From assembly GCA_019636385.1 (NCBI GenBank), contig JAHBXT010000002.1, positions 310,001 to 374,000 on the forward strand: a stretch of 64,000 nt of DNA. The letters run 5' to 3'. This stretch comes from Pirellulaceae bacterium. GTDB lineage: Bacteria; Planctomycetota; Planctomycetia; Pirellulales; Pirellulaceae. The notes below the pieces were generated by a model. That model did no database searches. It saw nothing but the letters and a program-made list of their open reading frames with translations, and was not told the origin of the DNA. Position numbers and translations under genes: made by a program. This document shows, piece after piece, positions 18,752 to 28,395 of the stretch (positions within the stretch are counted from its first letter, which is position 1; the number at the start of each line of letters is the position of its first letter).

Positions 18752-19273
18752 TTAGTCCTCGGAGTGCTCCAAGTCATCGGAACGGCGTTCATGACCACCG
18801 CCGAAGACGTCATCATCATCATCTTCGTCTTCATCGTTAGCCAATGGGATCGACTCGTGGCGCCGCTTGAGCATTTCCACTTCGTTGCCACATCCGTGAT
18901 AGTGGACCTCCGACATCATTTGTCGAATCAACAACACGCCGCGACCATGAACACACTCCAGTCGCGAATCCTCGCGAGGGTCAGGCACTTTGTCCAAGCA
19001 AAAGCCGTTTCCTTCATCCTTAAATCGCATATAGACTCGGTCCGGCGATACTCGCAACTCTATCTCGACATGCTTGTTGCCGTCTTGTTTATTGCCGTGA
19101 GTCACGGCGTTGACCAAAGCTTCTTCACTGGCCATTTGCACGTGAAAAAGATCGCGACCATCCCACCCCGAGTCTTGCAGCGCGCGATTAAAGATATCCA
19201 AGTATTGATGGGCGATTGGGAGCGTGCTGGGAATGCGTTCATGCAGACTCCACGTCCATGGCGAATCAGACAT
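18752..19273 (-). CDS. RsbW-like anti-sigma factor / serine kinase with acidic tail
   Basis: HATPase_c_2 domain of the partner-switching kinases that bind a sigma factor or phosphorylate a STAS antagonist. N-box SEEALVNAVTHGN (E50/E51, N55, H59), G1 box DEGNGF (86-91) and G2 box HGRGVLLI (109-116) are intact, so ATP binding is likely. Residues about 146-173 form a very acidic tail (DEDEDDDDDV and then charged residues) not usual in RsbW or SpoIIAB. The likely partner is the STAS protein encoded 101 bases upstream. It ends 3-22 bases before uvrA, so translation may be coupled. No sigma factor gene is nearby. Confidence 0.88.
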   Translation of the reverse strand: MSDSPWTWSLHERIPSTLPIAHQYLDIFNRALQDSGWDGRDLFHVQMASEEALVNAVTHGNKQDGNKHVEIELRVSPDRVYMRFKDEGNGFCLDKVPDPREDSRLECVHGRGVLLIRQMMSEVHYHGCGNEVEMLKRRHESIPLANDEDEDDDDDVFGGGHERRSDDLEHSED

Positions 19274-19374
19274 AAACGGGTTCCGTCAGGAGTGATCGTT
19301 TCTGATGAGGCTCCAAGCACTGAAGCGTCAAGCACTGCAAGTCAGTCATGCGACACGCACCATGCAAGGGCGAA

Positions 19375-19731
19375 TTATGTTGTCACGCCATAGGCCTTGA
19401 TAGCATCCGCTTCCGATTTGCGGATGTCAAAAATCTTATGCAGTCGTAGCATTTTGAAGGCTTCCAGAATTTCGGCTCGTAGTCCCGTAATACGCAGGAT
19501 ACCGCCGACGTTTTTAGCTTCCTGATTCAACTGAATCAGTTTGTTAAAAGCTGCTGAGGATAAGAATTCGACGCCCTCGAAGTTCAGCAAGATATTCTTC
19601 AGGTGCTGGACTTTGACCAGAGATACCATCTCGTCCCCGATGGCCTCTATATTGCCGGCGTCCACAATCCGCTTCTCCTTGAAGCGCACGATGGTGACAC
19701 CGTTGACTGTATTGGTAATCAAGCTTGGCAT
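19375..19731 (-). CDS. STAS-domain anti-anti-sigma factor
   Basis: 118-residue SpoIIAA/RsbV-like antagonist. The STAS fold is recognisable from VTIVRFKEKRIVDAGNIEAIGDEM through NILLNFEGVEFLSSAAFNKLI to the C-terminal helix. The phospho-acceptor region reads FLSSA, so Ser58 or Ser59 is the probable target of a partner kinase, and the Asp usually before it is replaced by Ser. When unphosphorylated it should bind the RsbW-like protein encoded next in the same direction. It is divergent from clpB across a 290-base region, suggesting a link with stress control (inference). Confidence 0.9.
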   Translation of the reverse strand: MPSLITNTVNGVTIVRFKEKRIVDAGNIEAIGDEMVSLVKVQHLKNILLNFEGVEFLSSAAFNKLIQLNQEAKNVGGILRITGLRAEILEAFKMLRLHKIFDIRKSEADAIKAYGVTT

Positions 19732-19964
19732 GGTGATTTAGCTGGTGCAGGATGACAATTGTGAATTAAATCCGAATTGACTTGACGAGGTTGGCGACCT
19801 TATTGGCCCCGACAATTGGGGTGTTCGAATCTCCAAGCCTTTATGCTAAGTCATCCCTGCACACCTAGCAAGCGATCGAGCTGTGTTATTCTGCCAAGCG
19901 ACCGCATAATCTGCGGAGATGGAGCTAGATTCTTGTGGTTTGGCATCCTATTTTCAAAGTAAGG

Positions 19965-19994
19965 GCCATACTGGCTGTAGTCAGCCAGAATGGC
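19965..19994. promoter_or_regulatory. Strong hairpin in front of clpB
   Basis: Arms GCCAT-A-CTGGCTG and CAGCCAG-A-ATGGC enclose the loop TAGT: twelve pairs with one A/A mismatch. It ends 16 bases before the ribosome site (AAGGAGA, 20011-20017) and 28 before the start codon. It is not a CIRCE element. It could be an operator for a heat-shock regulator or a 5' leader hairpin affecting translation or stability. Confidence 0.5.
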
Positions 19995-20010
19995 ATTCTC
20001 GCACAGTCGC

Positions 20011-20017
20011 AAGGAGA
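20011..20017 (+). promoter_or_regulatory. Ribosome binding site of clpB
   Basis: AAGGAGA lies 5 bases before the GTG at 20023 and decides this start over the GTG at 20020 and the ATG at 19990. Confidence 0.7.
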
Positions 20018-20022
20018 CAGTG

Positions 20023-22650
20023 GTGGCTTTTCGATTTGACAAACTGACAGTCAAGGCTCAAGAAGCGCTTGCCGCAGCGCAAAGCAAGGCGGCCGAATTG
20101 GCGAATCCAGAATTAGATGCGTTACATCTCTTGGAATCGCTCATGAGCGACCGCGAGGGAATCGTTGGCCACCTGTTGAAGAAAATTGGGGGAGCGCGCG
20201 AGCAGATACTGGGACTGGTGGATTCTGAAATTAAGCGACTACCACGCGCTCAGGGCGGTCGCGAACCGCAACTCAGCAGCGGCCTGCGAGCTGCTCTGGA
20301 AGCCGCTGCCAAAGCGGCCGATACGATGAAAGACGAGTACGTCAGCACCGAGCACCTATTTCTTGGTCTGCTGCAATCAGCCAGCAAAGCCAAAGATCTG
20401 CTGAGTATCAATGGCATCGATGAAGATGATGTACTCAAAGCCCTCCAAGCATTACGCGGTAGTGCGCGAGTTTCAGATCAGAATCCAGAGGGTAAATTCA
20501 ATGCGTTGGAAAAGTACGGCATCGACCTGATCCGCCAAGCGCAGCAAAATAAGATCGATCCGGTCATTGGTCGTGACGAAGAGATTCGGCGAGTCATTCA
20601 GGTGTTGTCACGACGCACCAAAAACAATCCGGTCCTGATCGGCGAGCCAGGTGTTGGCAAGACGGCAATTGTAGAGGGGTTGGCGCTGCGCATTGTTCAA
20701 GGCGACGTACCACAGAGTTTGAAAGACAAGCGAGTCATCGCGCTCGATATGGGGGCTTTAGTGGCCGGCACCAAGTATCGCGGCGAATTCGAAGAGCGTT
20801 TAAAAGCCGTGCTCCGCGAGATTAAAGATGCAGAAGGCCGAGTAATCTTGTTTATCGACGAACTGCACACCGTAGTAGGTGCCGGAGCTGCCGAGGGCGG
20901 TAGTGACGCAGCGAATCTACTGAAACCTGAATTGGCACGCGGTAGTCTGCGCTGTATTGGAGCAACCACCCTCGACGAGTATCGCAAATATATTGAAAAA
21001 GACGCCGCGCTGGAGCGTCGCTTCCAGCCGGTCTATGTCGGCGAACCGAGCGTTGAAAGCACCATCGCTATCTTGCGTGGGCTTAAATCGCGTTACGAGG
21101 CGCACCACGGTATCAAGATTCGTGACTCAGCATTGGTAGCCGCCGCGAATCTGTCCAATCGCTACATTGGCGATCGGTTTTTGCCCGACAAGGCGATCGA
21201 TCTGGTGGACGAGGCGGCTAGTCGCCTGGCCATGGAGCGCGAGAGCGTGCCGGCAGAGATCGACCAGGTACAGCGCCGATTGCGGCAACTGGAACTGGCT
21301 CAGCGACAGCTCACGGAGGAGGGCGACGAGTCGCTACAGGACCAACTGGAGCCGATCGAGCAAGAGATGCAGTCGCTGCAGCGCGAATTGGCCAGCTTGC
21401 GTGAACAGTGGGAAGCGGAGAAGCTGGGCATGAGTGACGTGCACTCGATGCGCCAGCAGTTGGATCAACTGGATGTCCAATTTCAGCAGTTAGACGCAGG
21501 GATTCGCGACAAACAACGTACTGGATCACCGGTTCCCGAAAGCGATTACCAGCAGCTTTTCCAACTCGACAAGCAGCGTTCCGCTCTATCCGCTCAGATT
21601 GAGTTAGCGGAAGAGAAAGGTGGTGAGGCGGGTCAGAGTGAAAAACCAAAGCTGTTGCGCACAGAAGTAACGGCTGATGAGATCGCCAACGTGGTTAGCC
21701 ATTGGACAGGTGTGCCTGTCTCACGAATGATGGAAACCGAGCGGGCCAAGCTGCTAGTGATGGAGGAGCGATTGCACCAACGCGTCATCGGCCAGAATGA
21801 TGCGGTAACGGCAGTTTCTAACGCGGTGCGTCGTAGCCGTAGCGGATTGCAAGATCCCAATCGCCCAATCGGATCGTTCTTGTTTTTGGGTCCGACAGGC
21901 GTAGGCAAGACAGAACTGTGCAAGGCACTGGCTCAGGTCATGTTTGACGATGACCAGGCCATGGTCCGCATCGACATGAGCGAATTCATGGAACGCCACA
22001 GCGTTAGTCGACTGATCGGGGCCCCTCCCGGATACGTAGGCTATGAGGAGGGCGGCAAATTGACCGAAGCCGTTCGGCGCCGACCTTACAGTGTGATCCT
22101 GTTAGATGAAATGGAAAAGGCACATCCTGATGTCTTTAACGTGCTGTTGCAAGTCTTGGACGATGGGCGACTGACCGATGGACAGGGACGCACAGTCGAT
22201 TTCACCAATACCGTGGTGGTTATGACTAGCAACGTGGGTAGCCAAGTCATCCAGCGACTAACCAGCGAAGGCGCTAGTCATGAGGAAGTGAGCGATGCCG
22301 TCCATGAAGCGCTGAGGGCAAAGTTTTTGCCCGAGTTCCTGAATCGCATTGATGAAACAATCTTGTTCCACCCATTGGGCAAACAAGAGATTCACAAGAT
22401 TGTCAAACTGCAACTAGAGCATCTGCGCCGACAGCTACAAGATCGACAGATTGAACTTGAGGTGACTCCACAGGCTATCGACCACATTGCCAGCGATGGC
22501 TACGACCCGGCTTATGGAGCGCGACCACTGAAGCGCGTCATTCAGCGCGAAATTCAGAATCCGCTGGCAACGGAACTGCTTAAAGGTCACATCGACGAAG
22601 GCGGCAAAGTGGTCATTGATCTTCAAGGCGACCAAATCGTTTTTCGTTGA
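20023..22650 (+). CDS. clpB: Chaperone ClpB (Hsp100 disaggregase)
   Basis: Hexameric AAA+ disaggregase working with DnaK. Order: N-terminal Clp-N repeats (about 1-145), first AAA+ domain with GEPGVGKT and ELHTVVG, coiled-coil M-domain (about 400-540, rich in Glu/Gln/Leu), second AAA+ domain with GPTGVGKT and [13 protein letters not shown], and the C-terminal small domain ending after [15 protein letters not shown]. About 875 residues, as expected. The GTG at 20023 is chosen because the family starts xAFRFDKLT and AAGGAGA is 5 bases upstream. The stop lies 10 bases from the end of convergent flgL. Confidence 0.97.
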   Translation: MAFRFDKLTVKAQEALAAAQSKAAELANPELDALHLLESLMSDREGIVGHLLKKIGGAREQILGLVDSEIKRLPRAQGGREPQLSSGLRAALEAAAKAADTMKDEYVSTEHLFLGLLQSASKAKDLLSINGIDEDDVLKALQALRGSARVSDQNPEGKFNALEKYGIDLIRQAQQNKIDPVIGRDEEIRRVIQVLSRRTKNNPVLIGEPGVGKTAIVEGLALRIVQGDVPQSLKDKRVIALDMGALVAGTKYRGEFEERLKAVLREIKDAEGRVILFIDELHTVVGAGAAEGGSDAANLLKPELARGSLRCIGATTLDEYRKYIEKDAALERRFQPVYVGEPSVESTIAILRGLKSRYEAHHGIKIRDSALVAAANLSNRYIGDRFLPDKAIDLVDEAASRLAMERESVPAEIDQVQRRLRQLELAQRQLTEEGDESLQDQLEPIEQEMQSLQRELASLREQWEAEKLGMSDVHSMRQQLDQLDVQFQQLDAGIRDKQRTGSPVPESDYQQLFQLDKQRSALSAQIELAEEKGGEAGQSEKPKLLRTEVTADEIANVVSHWTGVPVSRMMETERAKLLVMEERLHQRVIGQNDAVTAVSNAVRRSRSGLQDPNRPIGSFLFLGPTGVGKTELCKALAQVMFDDDQAMVRIDMSEFMERHSVSRLIGAPPGYVGYEEGGKLTEAVRRRPYSVILLDEMEKAHPDVFNVLLQVLDDGRLTDGQGRTVDFTNTVVVMTSNVGSQVIQRLTSEGASHEEVSDAVHEALRAKFLPEFLNRIDETILFHPLGKQEIHKIVKLQLEHLRRQLQDRQIELEVTPQAIDHIASDGYDPAYGARPLKRVIQREIQNPLATELLKGHIDEGGKVVIDLQGDQIVFR

Positions 22651-22660
22651 TCATAACCGG

Positions 22661-24625
22661 CTACAGAAAATCGAACAGCGACAGACGTCCTGTTTGACCC
22701 ATCAATTGAAGCGAGGCCTGCATAGCTGCCTGGCGCTGGGCTAATTCCGAAATCACACTGGCCAGATCAGCGTCACGATAGTCCGATTCCATTTCTTTGA
22801 GTTTAAGTTGTTGTTGCGCAGATTTGTCCAAGCGGTTTTCGATCGACTGTTGCCTGGCCCCAACCAGACCTCTGGCTACCGACAGCCGATCTAAATCTCG
22901 CTCAAGTGCCGGCCACAAACTGAGTACCGCTTGTGGGTCATTGCTGTCGATGGCTTTTCGCAAGCTCAATATGGACGAGTATATGCCATCGACCTGAACC
23001 GTAGCCACGTCGCGACCATGAATCACGCTGTTAGTGCCTGTGGTGGTCCCTTCGGACGTGACACTGTCTTTGGTGGCCCAACCCAGTCCGATTGCGGCAG
23101 TACTGCCAGCCGCATTGGTCACCGATATTTGTTGCGTACCGGAAGGTGATGTCAACCGAATGCCATTGCCGACAGTCTCCAGGCTGGCCGTGATCTGCAG
23201 TCCCACATTGAAATTCGCCGCATTTTCATTGATGCGCGTGATGACATCGCCAATCGTTTGGACTCCAGTCAGATTGACTCGCATTTGAGTACCATTATTG
23301 CGAGTAAAAATCAAATCGTCACCAGATGCATTGATGCCAATTCCTGCGCCATGATTCAAACTGGATACAGGTGTGTCGAGAGTCATGCTGCGCAACCCGA
23401 GGCTCGTGGCTAGAGTACCCCCATTCTCCCCAATCGAAAAATCACTGCCGCTCTCGGTGCTCTGAACCACCAGATATCGCCCGCTGCTGTCGATCGAGGC
23501 TTTGATGCGGGCTCCCGTACGCTCCAGGCGATTGAGCAAGTCTTCGACGGTATTCATTCCGTTGGTATTAACGACATAATTGGTGCCTGCCTGTGTGATT
23601 CGTAATGACTCACCAGGTTGCAAGCCAGCACCACCAAACAACTGCCACAGACGAGTTGTAGGTGTTAGAATCACATTCAAATCACTGCCCTGTACGGGAC
23701 TACTCTGATTCGAATCCAAGTTGTTGATTCCTAAGTCCGACGCCATGGCACCGCTGCCGACATCCTCGATTCGCAATACTCCACCTAATCCATCCTGAAA
23801 GTCAATCTCCAGGCTATGAGACAGCAGGGTAGCTTGAACTTGACGCCCTCCAAGTGATAACTGATTAATGCGCTGAATGACGTCGCCTAGCGAATAGGCA
23901 TTAGCGAGGTCGATCTCCACAGATTCGACACCACTGCTTAAGCGAATTGCCCCAGTCCGCACTCCAGCGCCTTGATTAAGCTGCGCCAGCGGAGTTTCCA
24001 TAGACAAGCTCGGGTTGAGGTCGATCTTGCCAACCACTTGCGACGATTGCACGCCAAACGCATCGTGGGCAGTTACGTTCGCGGCTAATGTGGTTCCATA
24101 ATCCGCGATCGAGTTGAGTTCTTCATGATTACCCGAAAACCGCACTGAATTGCCGACCAGTTCGAGTGGGTTATTGCGAACTCCACTGCCTCCAAAAATG
24201 AATTGATCTCCAAATTTTGTATTCGCCAGGTCGACCAATCTTCGCAGCGAAGTATCGATTTGACTTATCAACGCCGTACGTTGGTCGTCGCTTAATGTAT
24301 TTCCAGCGCCTTCGACGGCCACTGCTCGAATTTCATTCAGAATGTTGTGTGCTTGGGACAGGCTGGATTCCGAGGCAGACAGGATATTATCGGCGCTGCT
24401 GAGATTGACGTCGGTCTGTGCCCGAAACTCTAGTTGGCGCTGCGCCGACATGACTTTGGTAGCCGCCGGCAAATCCTGACTGGGATTTTGGAACCGCAGT
24501 CCGGTACTAAGCTGCATTTGCAGCTTCAGAACTGCCGCTTGGTCACCATGCACCTGCGACAGCATGCGCGTGATGGCCAGCGGTGCTGAGTATCGTCCGG
24601 TAATTGCAGGGTAAAATGACGACAT
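22661..24625 (-). CDS. flgL: Flagellar hook-filament junction protein FlgL (enlarged)
   Basis: 654 residues, about twice the usual 300. The N-terminal part (ARTMLSQVHGD-like start, LSTGLRFQNPSQD) and the C-terminal helix (YRDADLASVISELAQRQAAMQASLQLMGQ) are typical of flagellin-family FlgL. Between them lie three tandem blocks of 100-130 residues that each carry a hook-IN-like signature (SLGDVIQRINQL; MNTVEDLLNRLE; TIGDVITRINEN), followed by an AxxLGL strand. These would form outward domains on the junction. It is third in the row flgN-flgK-flgL and lies 64 bases after flgK. Confidence 0.9.
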   Translation of the reverse strand: MSSFYPAITGRYSAPLAITRMLSQVHGDQAAVLKLQMQLSTGLRFQNPSQDLPAATKVMSAQRQLEFRAQTDVNLSSADNILSASESSLSQAHNILNEIRAVAVEGAGNTLSDDQRTALISQIDTSLRRLVDLANTKFGDQFIFGGSGVRNNPLELVGNSVRFSGNHEELNSIADYGTTLAANVTAHDAFGVQSSQVVGKIDLNPSLSMETPLAQLNQGAGVRTGAIRLSSGVESVEIDLANAYSLGDVIQRINQLSLGGRQVQATLLSHSLEIDFQDGLGGVLRIEDVGSGAMASDLGINNLDSNQSSPVQGSDLNVILTPTTRLWQLFGGAGLQPGESLRITQAGTNYVVNTNGMNTVEDLLNRLERTGARIKASIDSSGRYLVVQSTESGSDFSIGENGGTLATSLGLRSMTLDTPVSSLNHGAGIGINASGDDLIFTRNNGTQMRVNLTGVQTIGDVITRINENAANFNVGLQITASLETVGNGIRLTSPSGTQQISVTNAAGSTAAIGLGWATKDSVTSEGTTTGTNSVIHGRDVATVQVDGIYSSILSLRKAIDSNDPQAVLSLWPALERDLDRLSVARGLVGARQQSIENRLDKSAQQQLKLKEMESDYRDADLASVISELAQRQAAMQASLQLMGQTGRLSLFDFL

Positions 24626-24689
24626 GAATATTATTTGTGCGCGTGGGGTTTAGCTGTCGCCGGCAGCGTACGATTTCAGGAGTCGGAGC

Positions 24690-26390
24690 TTACAAATCCA
24701 TCAACACGTCCAAGATTTCGTTCGATGTTTGAATAACCTTGCTGTTGGCTTGAAACATCCGCTGGAAGAAGATCATCTTCACCGCTTCTTCATCCAAGTT
24801 GACCCCCGAGACCGCCAAGTGCTGAGCTTCGAGCGTCTTGTAGAAGTTTTCCAATCCATTCAATTTTCCTTGCTGTTGACTGACGTTCTGCGCGAGCTGA
24901 ACGACCATTTCTTCATACGATTCTTTGATGGATCGTCCGCCGAGGCTTGCTACAGGATCGTCAAAGGCTTGCGCCATGCGTACTGCGTTTTGGGTTCCAA
25001 ACCCAACGCCTGTCAAACTGGCAGCCAACATGCGTGGATCGTTGGCCACAATTGAATTTACTTGGATCGTAGCGGCCGAGTTGCCCACGAAAAAAGTATT
25101 GATGCCCACGGCACTCAAAAAGTTGGATGTGTCGTTTTGAAATGTGAAGCGTAGTTTGTGCGAGTTGGTAGCGATTTGCAGACGGCCATCACTGGAAATA
25201 GTGGCGGTCAGCCCGGATACCGCGCTCAATTGGCTACGGATGTCCTCCAGCGAACTATCATTGGTGCCAGCGCCCAGCGAAACGCGAATTTCGCGGGTGA
25301 TCACGGAACCAGTCTCCAAATCGGTGACTTGAATTTGGAACGCCCCGTTTTGAATTTGCCCGTGTAGACCCGCCAAATCGAGTGGCCCCAGCGGGTCATC
25401 GGTAGCGTTGGCACTGGTGATTCTTTGAAACCCCTGGATCCCTTGTCCTTGTGTGTGGATGCGATTGAATTGGTCGATTAAGGAGCGGGTAAAGTCGTCT
25501 AGCTGGCTGCTGATTCTCTCCATACTCAGCGCCCGAGCCGTATAGATACCATACAGGCGGCCTCCGGTGACTTCCAAAGGTGAATCGGTGTCTACCAGAC
25601 GCACTTCTGGATATGCAACGGTTCCGGTAGACCTCACGGCAGATTTCACTTCCCGTTGTATGCCATCGGCTACCAGATAGTCGCCACCTACGAAGACACT
25701 GACCGCTCCAGATTCTTGTTCGACCGATCGAATATTGATGTATATACTCAGTTCGTCCAAGGCTCGAATGCGTTCGTCGCGCAATCCGGCTGCATCGCTG
25801 GTCTTAGCTCCAGCGCCACCCTCCAGCTCAACAATACGCCGATTTAAATTGGCGATTTGCCCGGTCAGTCGGTTGATTTCCCCAGCGACCTGGTAGGTTT
25901 CGGCATTTAAGGTGTCGCCGAAGCTGGAGAGTTGTCGGCTGATCGAGCGGATATTCGACGCCAATTCATGGCCACTTTCGATCACCAGCCGCCGAATCGC
26001 TTCATTGCCGGGATGATTCATCAAATCCTGAATGCTGGCCGAAAAATCATTGATCTTGGAGCTGAGATCGTTATCGCTGAGTTCGCCCAGCATCGACTCA
26101 AGTTCGGAATAGAACTGGCCTAGCCGCCCATTCTCTTCCAGGCTGCTACGTACCTCGCGCATGCGATCGAGCAGCAGTAAATCGACCTTTTGTTTGACGC
26201 CAACAGAACGCACTCCGTTGGTCAAGATACTGGAACCCATGCGCACGGAGGGCCCGGTCGTCGTCAGTAGCTCTTGGCGAATATAGCCCGGCGTCCCCGC
26301 ATTGGACACGTTGTTTCCGACAACGTGCAAGCCCAAAGCAGCCACCTGCAGCGCATTGGCGCTATTCTGAATTGCGCTGAATAATGTCAT
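24690..26390 (-). CDS. flgK: Flagellar hook-associated protein FlgK
   Basis: Hook-filament junction protein 1, exported by the flagellar type III system. It starts with the rod/hook signature (SALQVAALGLHVVGNNVSNAGTPGY-like, broken here as ALGLHVVGNN then VSNAGTPGY) and ends with the conserved helix VNLDEEAVKMIFFQRMFQAN. A heptad-rich segment around residues 60-220 is typical. 566 residues is within range. It sits between the flgN-like gene (104 bases upstream) and flgL. Confidence 0.94.
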   Translation of the reverse strand: MTLFSAIQNSANALQVAALGLHVVGNNVSNAGTPGYIRQELLTTTGPSVRMGSSILTNGVRSVGVKQKVDLLLLDRMREVRSSLEENGRLGQFYSELESMLGELSDNDLSSKINDFSASIQDLMNHPGNEAIRRLVIESGHELASNIRSISRQLSSFGDTLNAETYQVAGEINRLTGQIANLNRRIVELEGGAGAKTSDAAGLRDERIRALDELSIYINIRSVEQESGAVSVFVGGDYLVADGIQREVKSAVRSTGTVAYPEVRLVDTDSPLEVTGGRLYGIYTARALSMERISSQLDDFTRSLIDQFNRIHTQGQGIQGFQRITSANATDDPLGPLDLAGLHGQIQNGAFQIQVTDLETGSVITREIRVSLGAGTNDSSLEDIRSQLSAVSGLTATISSDGRLQIATNSHKLRFTFQNDTSNFLSAVGINTFFVGNSAATIQVNSIVANDPRMLAASLTGVGFGTQNAVRMAQAFDDPVASLGGRSIKESYEEMVVQLAQNVSQQQGKLNGLENFYKTLEAQHLAVSGVNLDEEAVKMIFFQRMFQANSKVIQTSNEILDVLMDL

Positions 26391-26494
26391 GGGTTACGTC
26401 AGGCTAATCATTTCACATCGATATTGCAGTTGCAGCTATGATCGCTCACACTGTGGACGGAATTGTGCGTTTAACCGATTATCTCTCGATGGTA

Positions 26495-26995
26495 TTACAA
26501 GCAGGCGTCCAGCAGATGGCCTCCGCATTCGCGCGGTCGGTCATCCATGTACACATGTTGTGCCACCGTCCCCGAAATCAGTCGCGTCAGGTCGTTATAA
26601 AAATTGGCTGACTCATTTAAGTACACCCAGGTGGCTGTATGTAGTCGCCGCAGCTGTGCCAATTGCTGCCGACTAGCATCGAACGCCGCACGAAAACGTG
26701 GCCGCTTCCAGGCAGGTAGGCTCTCGGCCAACGATCGCAACGTCGTGGCGGTCCAACCAGCCTGCTGGGCGCTGTCGAGTATCTGTTCTCGCCCTTCCAA
26801 CGCATCTCGCAATTCCGTAATCAAGCTCAGTCCACGCTCCTGGAGTTGTCCAACCGTTTCTGGAGTTGCATCGATGCTCAGCAACTCAGTTGCGGTCAGC
26901 CAGGCCATCCACCGCTGATAAATGTCGCTCAGCTGCAGGATGTAGGCCTCCATCCGCAGCGATAATGCTTGACTGGAATCCACGGACAGGCTCAT
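26495..26995 (-). CDS. flgN: FlgN-like flagellar export chaperone
   Basis: 166 residues, almost wholly helical with regular hydrophobic spacing, no signal peptide. Size, helix content and position directly before flgK and flgL fit the FlgN family, which binds the C-termini of FlgK and FlgL before export. Sequence similarity in this family is weak, so the call rests mostly on context. The C-terminus carries two Cys residues (ECGGHLLDACL) that are not general to the family. Confidence 0.65.
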   Translation of the reverse strand: MSLSVDSSQALSLRMEAYILQLSDIYQRWMAWLTATELLSIDATPETVGQLQERGLSLITELRDALEGREQILDSAQQAGWTATTLRSLAESLPAWKRPRFRAAFDASRQQLAQLRRLHTATWVYLNESANFYNDLTRLISGTVAQHVYMDDRPRECGGHLLDACL

Positions 26996-27168
26996 TTCCG
27001 GTACACTGGTGACGAAGATAAGAAAACACCACGTTTCTATAGTTCGGCATTTGCCTCAGGCGGCTTGCCAAACAACCGTCTTTATGTGAACATTCTCGCA
27101 GGGAATGCTAGCGTCAGCGTCGCCGGATATGAAAGCTTTTGATACCCCATCGTGCGGTTGGAGGCGGC
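26996..27168. other. Divergent region between flgN and the ATP-grasp gene
   Basis: This 173-base region holds the start regions of both genes. No sigma-28 or sigma-54 promoter could be assigned with confidence by eye. Confidence 0.3.
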
Positions 27169-28329
27169 ATGCGCTCTAGATTGGCTCCGCAATATCGATG
27201 GGATTCATCCCTTGATCGAGGACTCGGTCTGAACGTGTTCTTGTTCGAATGGATTTGGTGCGGTGGAATGCACGCCGTGCCCCTCGCACAGATTCCCAGT
27301 GGCATGAAGCGCGAGGCTTGGGCCATGATGTGCTGCTTGGCCGAACGCTGGTACCGATCAGGACATCGCGCCGTTTCCTGGATCGATCGTCGAATAGACC
27401 CAGCGGGGACCTTTTCAGGCTTTAAGGGGGATACAGATGTCTTTGCTCTGAACAAAACGTCGTCTGCCTTAAACCAGTGGGATGCCACTTTGGAAGTTTG
27501 GTTGCAGGCAGCGCCACGTGATGGCGTCAGCCTGATTTTGGCACCCGAATCCGACGGTTTGTTGGAGTACTGCATTGCTCGATTCATGGACGATGGTCGC
27601 GAGGTCATCAATTGCTCCGGTCGCTTTCTTCAAGCTAGTTGCGATAAATGGCTGACCGCTCAGGCTCTGCACGCGGCCGGTGTTCCCCATCCGCCAACAT
27701 GGCTGGCAAGTAGCTTTGAACCTGAAGCGATCGCCACCTCCGAGCGCTGGTGTTTGAAGCCTCGGCGCGGTGCCGGCTGTGAAGAACTGATGATCGTGGC
27801 GGCAGGACAAGTGCTCGATCGAGTAGGTGGCTTGGCGCAACCTGACAACTGGCTAGTACAACCTTGGATTGAGGGTCAGGCTTTCAGTTGTAGCGCGATT
27901 GTCGATATTGGTCATCACGCGCATTGGTTGCCCCTGGTAACTCAGAAGCTTGGACCAGAAGATGTCTCACCCGGTCAACAAAGACTAATCTATCAAGGTG
28001 GACGAATTGTTGGTCGAGAGCTGCAGTCTGAGCGACCAACGCAATTGCTCGATACGACCCTACGGGCGCTGGATGCCTACACGTCGCCAGGTGCCCTGGG
28101 ATGGGTTGGCGTCGATTTACTGCGAGATAGTCAGGGGCGGTGGTGGAGTATTGAAGTCAACCCGCGGTTGACGACATCGATCGTTGGGTTGGCGCAAGCC
28201 ATTGACCCCAACATCGGACGTATCATGATCGAGGCCTGGCAGGGACCACTGCCAGCTTATAAGACCGAGGCTATGAACGAGAATTGGAAAGAACTTGAAT
28301 TCACCGCGCAATATCCTTACAGAAGCTAA
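27169..28329 (+). CDS. ATP-grasp ligase, tyramine-glutamate ligase (MfnD)-like
   Basis: ATP-grasp protein of 386 residues. The core begins at LNVFLFEWIWCGGM; further blocks are CDKWLTAQALHAAGVPHPPTW (lid), WCLKPRRGAGCEEL (ATP loop), WLVQPWIEGQAFSCSAI and VGVDLLRDSQGRWWSIEVNPRLTTS (metal-binding Glu and Asn). The layout resembles MfnD, which joins glutamate to tyramine in methanofuran synthesis; many planctomycetes carry H4MPT/methanofuran-like C1 genes, but no such gene is seen nearby. The substrate is therefore uncertain. The ATG at 27169 follows GGAGG by 4 bases; a GTG at 27235 would start directly at the core. Confidence 0.7.
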   Translation: MRSRLAPQYRWDSSLDRGLGLNVFLFEWIWCGGMHAVPLAQIPSGMKREAWAMMCCLAERWYRSGHRAVSWIDRRIDPAGTFSGFKGDTDVFALNKTSSALNQWDATLEVWLQAAPRDGVSLILAPESDGLLEYCIARFMDDGREVINCSGRFLQASCDKWLTAQALHAAGVPHPPTWLASSFEPEAIATSERWCLKPRRGAGCEELMIVAAGQVLDRVGGLAQPDNWLVQPWIEGQAFSCSAIVDIGHHAHWLPLVTQKLGPEDVSPGQQRLIYQGGRIVGRELQSERPTQLLDTTLRALDAYTSPGALGWVGVDLLRDSQGRWWSIEVNPRLTTSIVGLAQAIDPNIGRIMIEAWQGPLPAYKTEAMNENWKELEFTAQYPYRS

Positions 28330-28395
28330 CCCCGCCCCAGTATCCCCGTCCCCGGTGCGCTGCCTTGTAGCCGCGATCGCCTGGAGCGTGTTCGG

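Larger units (their letters stand above)
19732..20022. other. Divergent region between the STAS gene and clpB
   Basis: 290 bases holding both promoters, with the hairpin at 19965-19994 and weaker repeats CCCC-GGGG (near 19807-19821) and CCGC-GCGG (near 19901-19915). No CIRCE box was found. Confidence 0.45.

Noticed and set aside
18629..19393. Long open frame of 254 codons on the plus strand opposite the RsbW-like and STAS genes
   Set aside because: It is a mirror of genuine minus-strand genes with clear domain motifs; it has no family likeness of its own.
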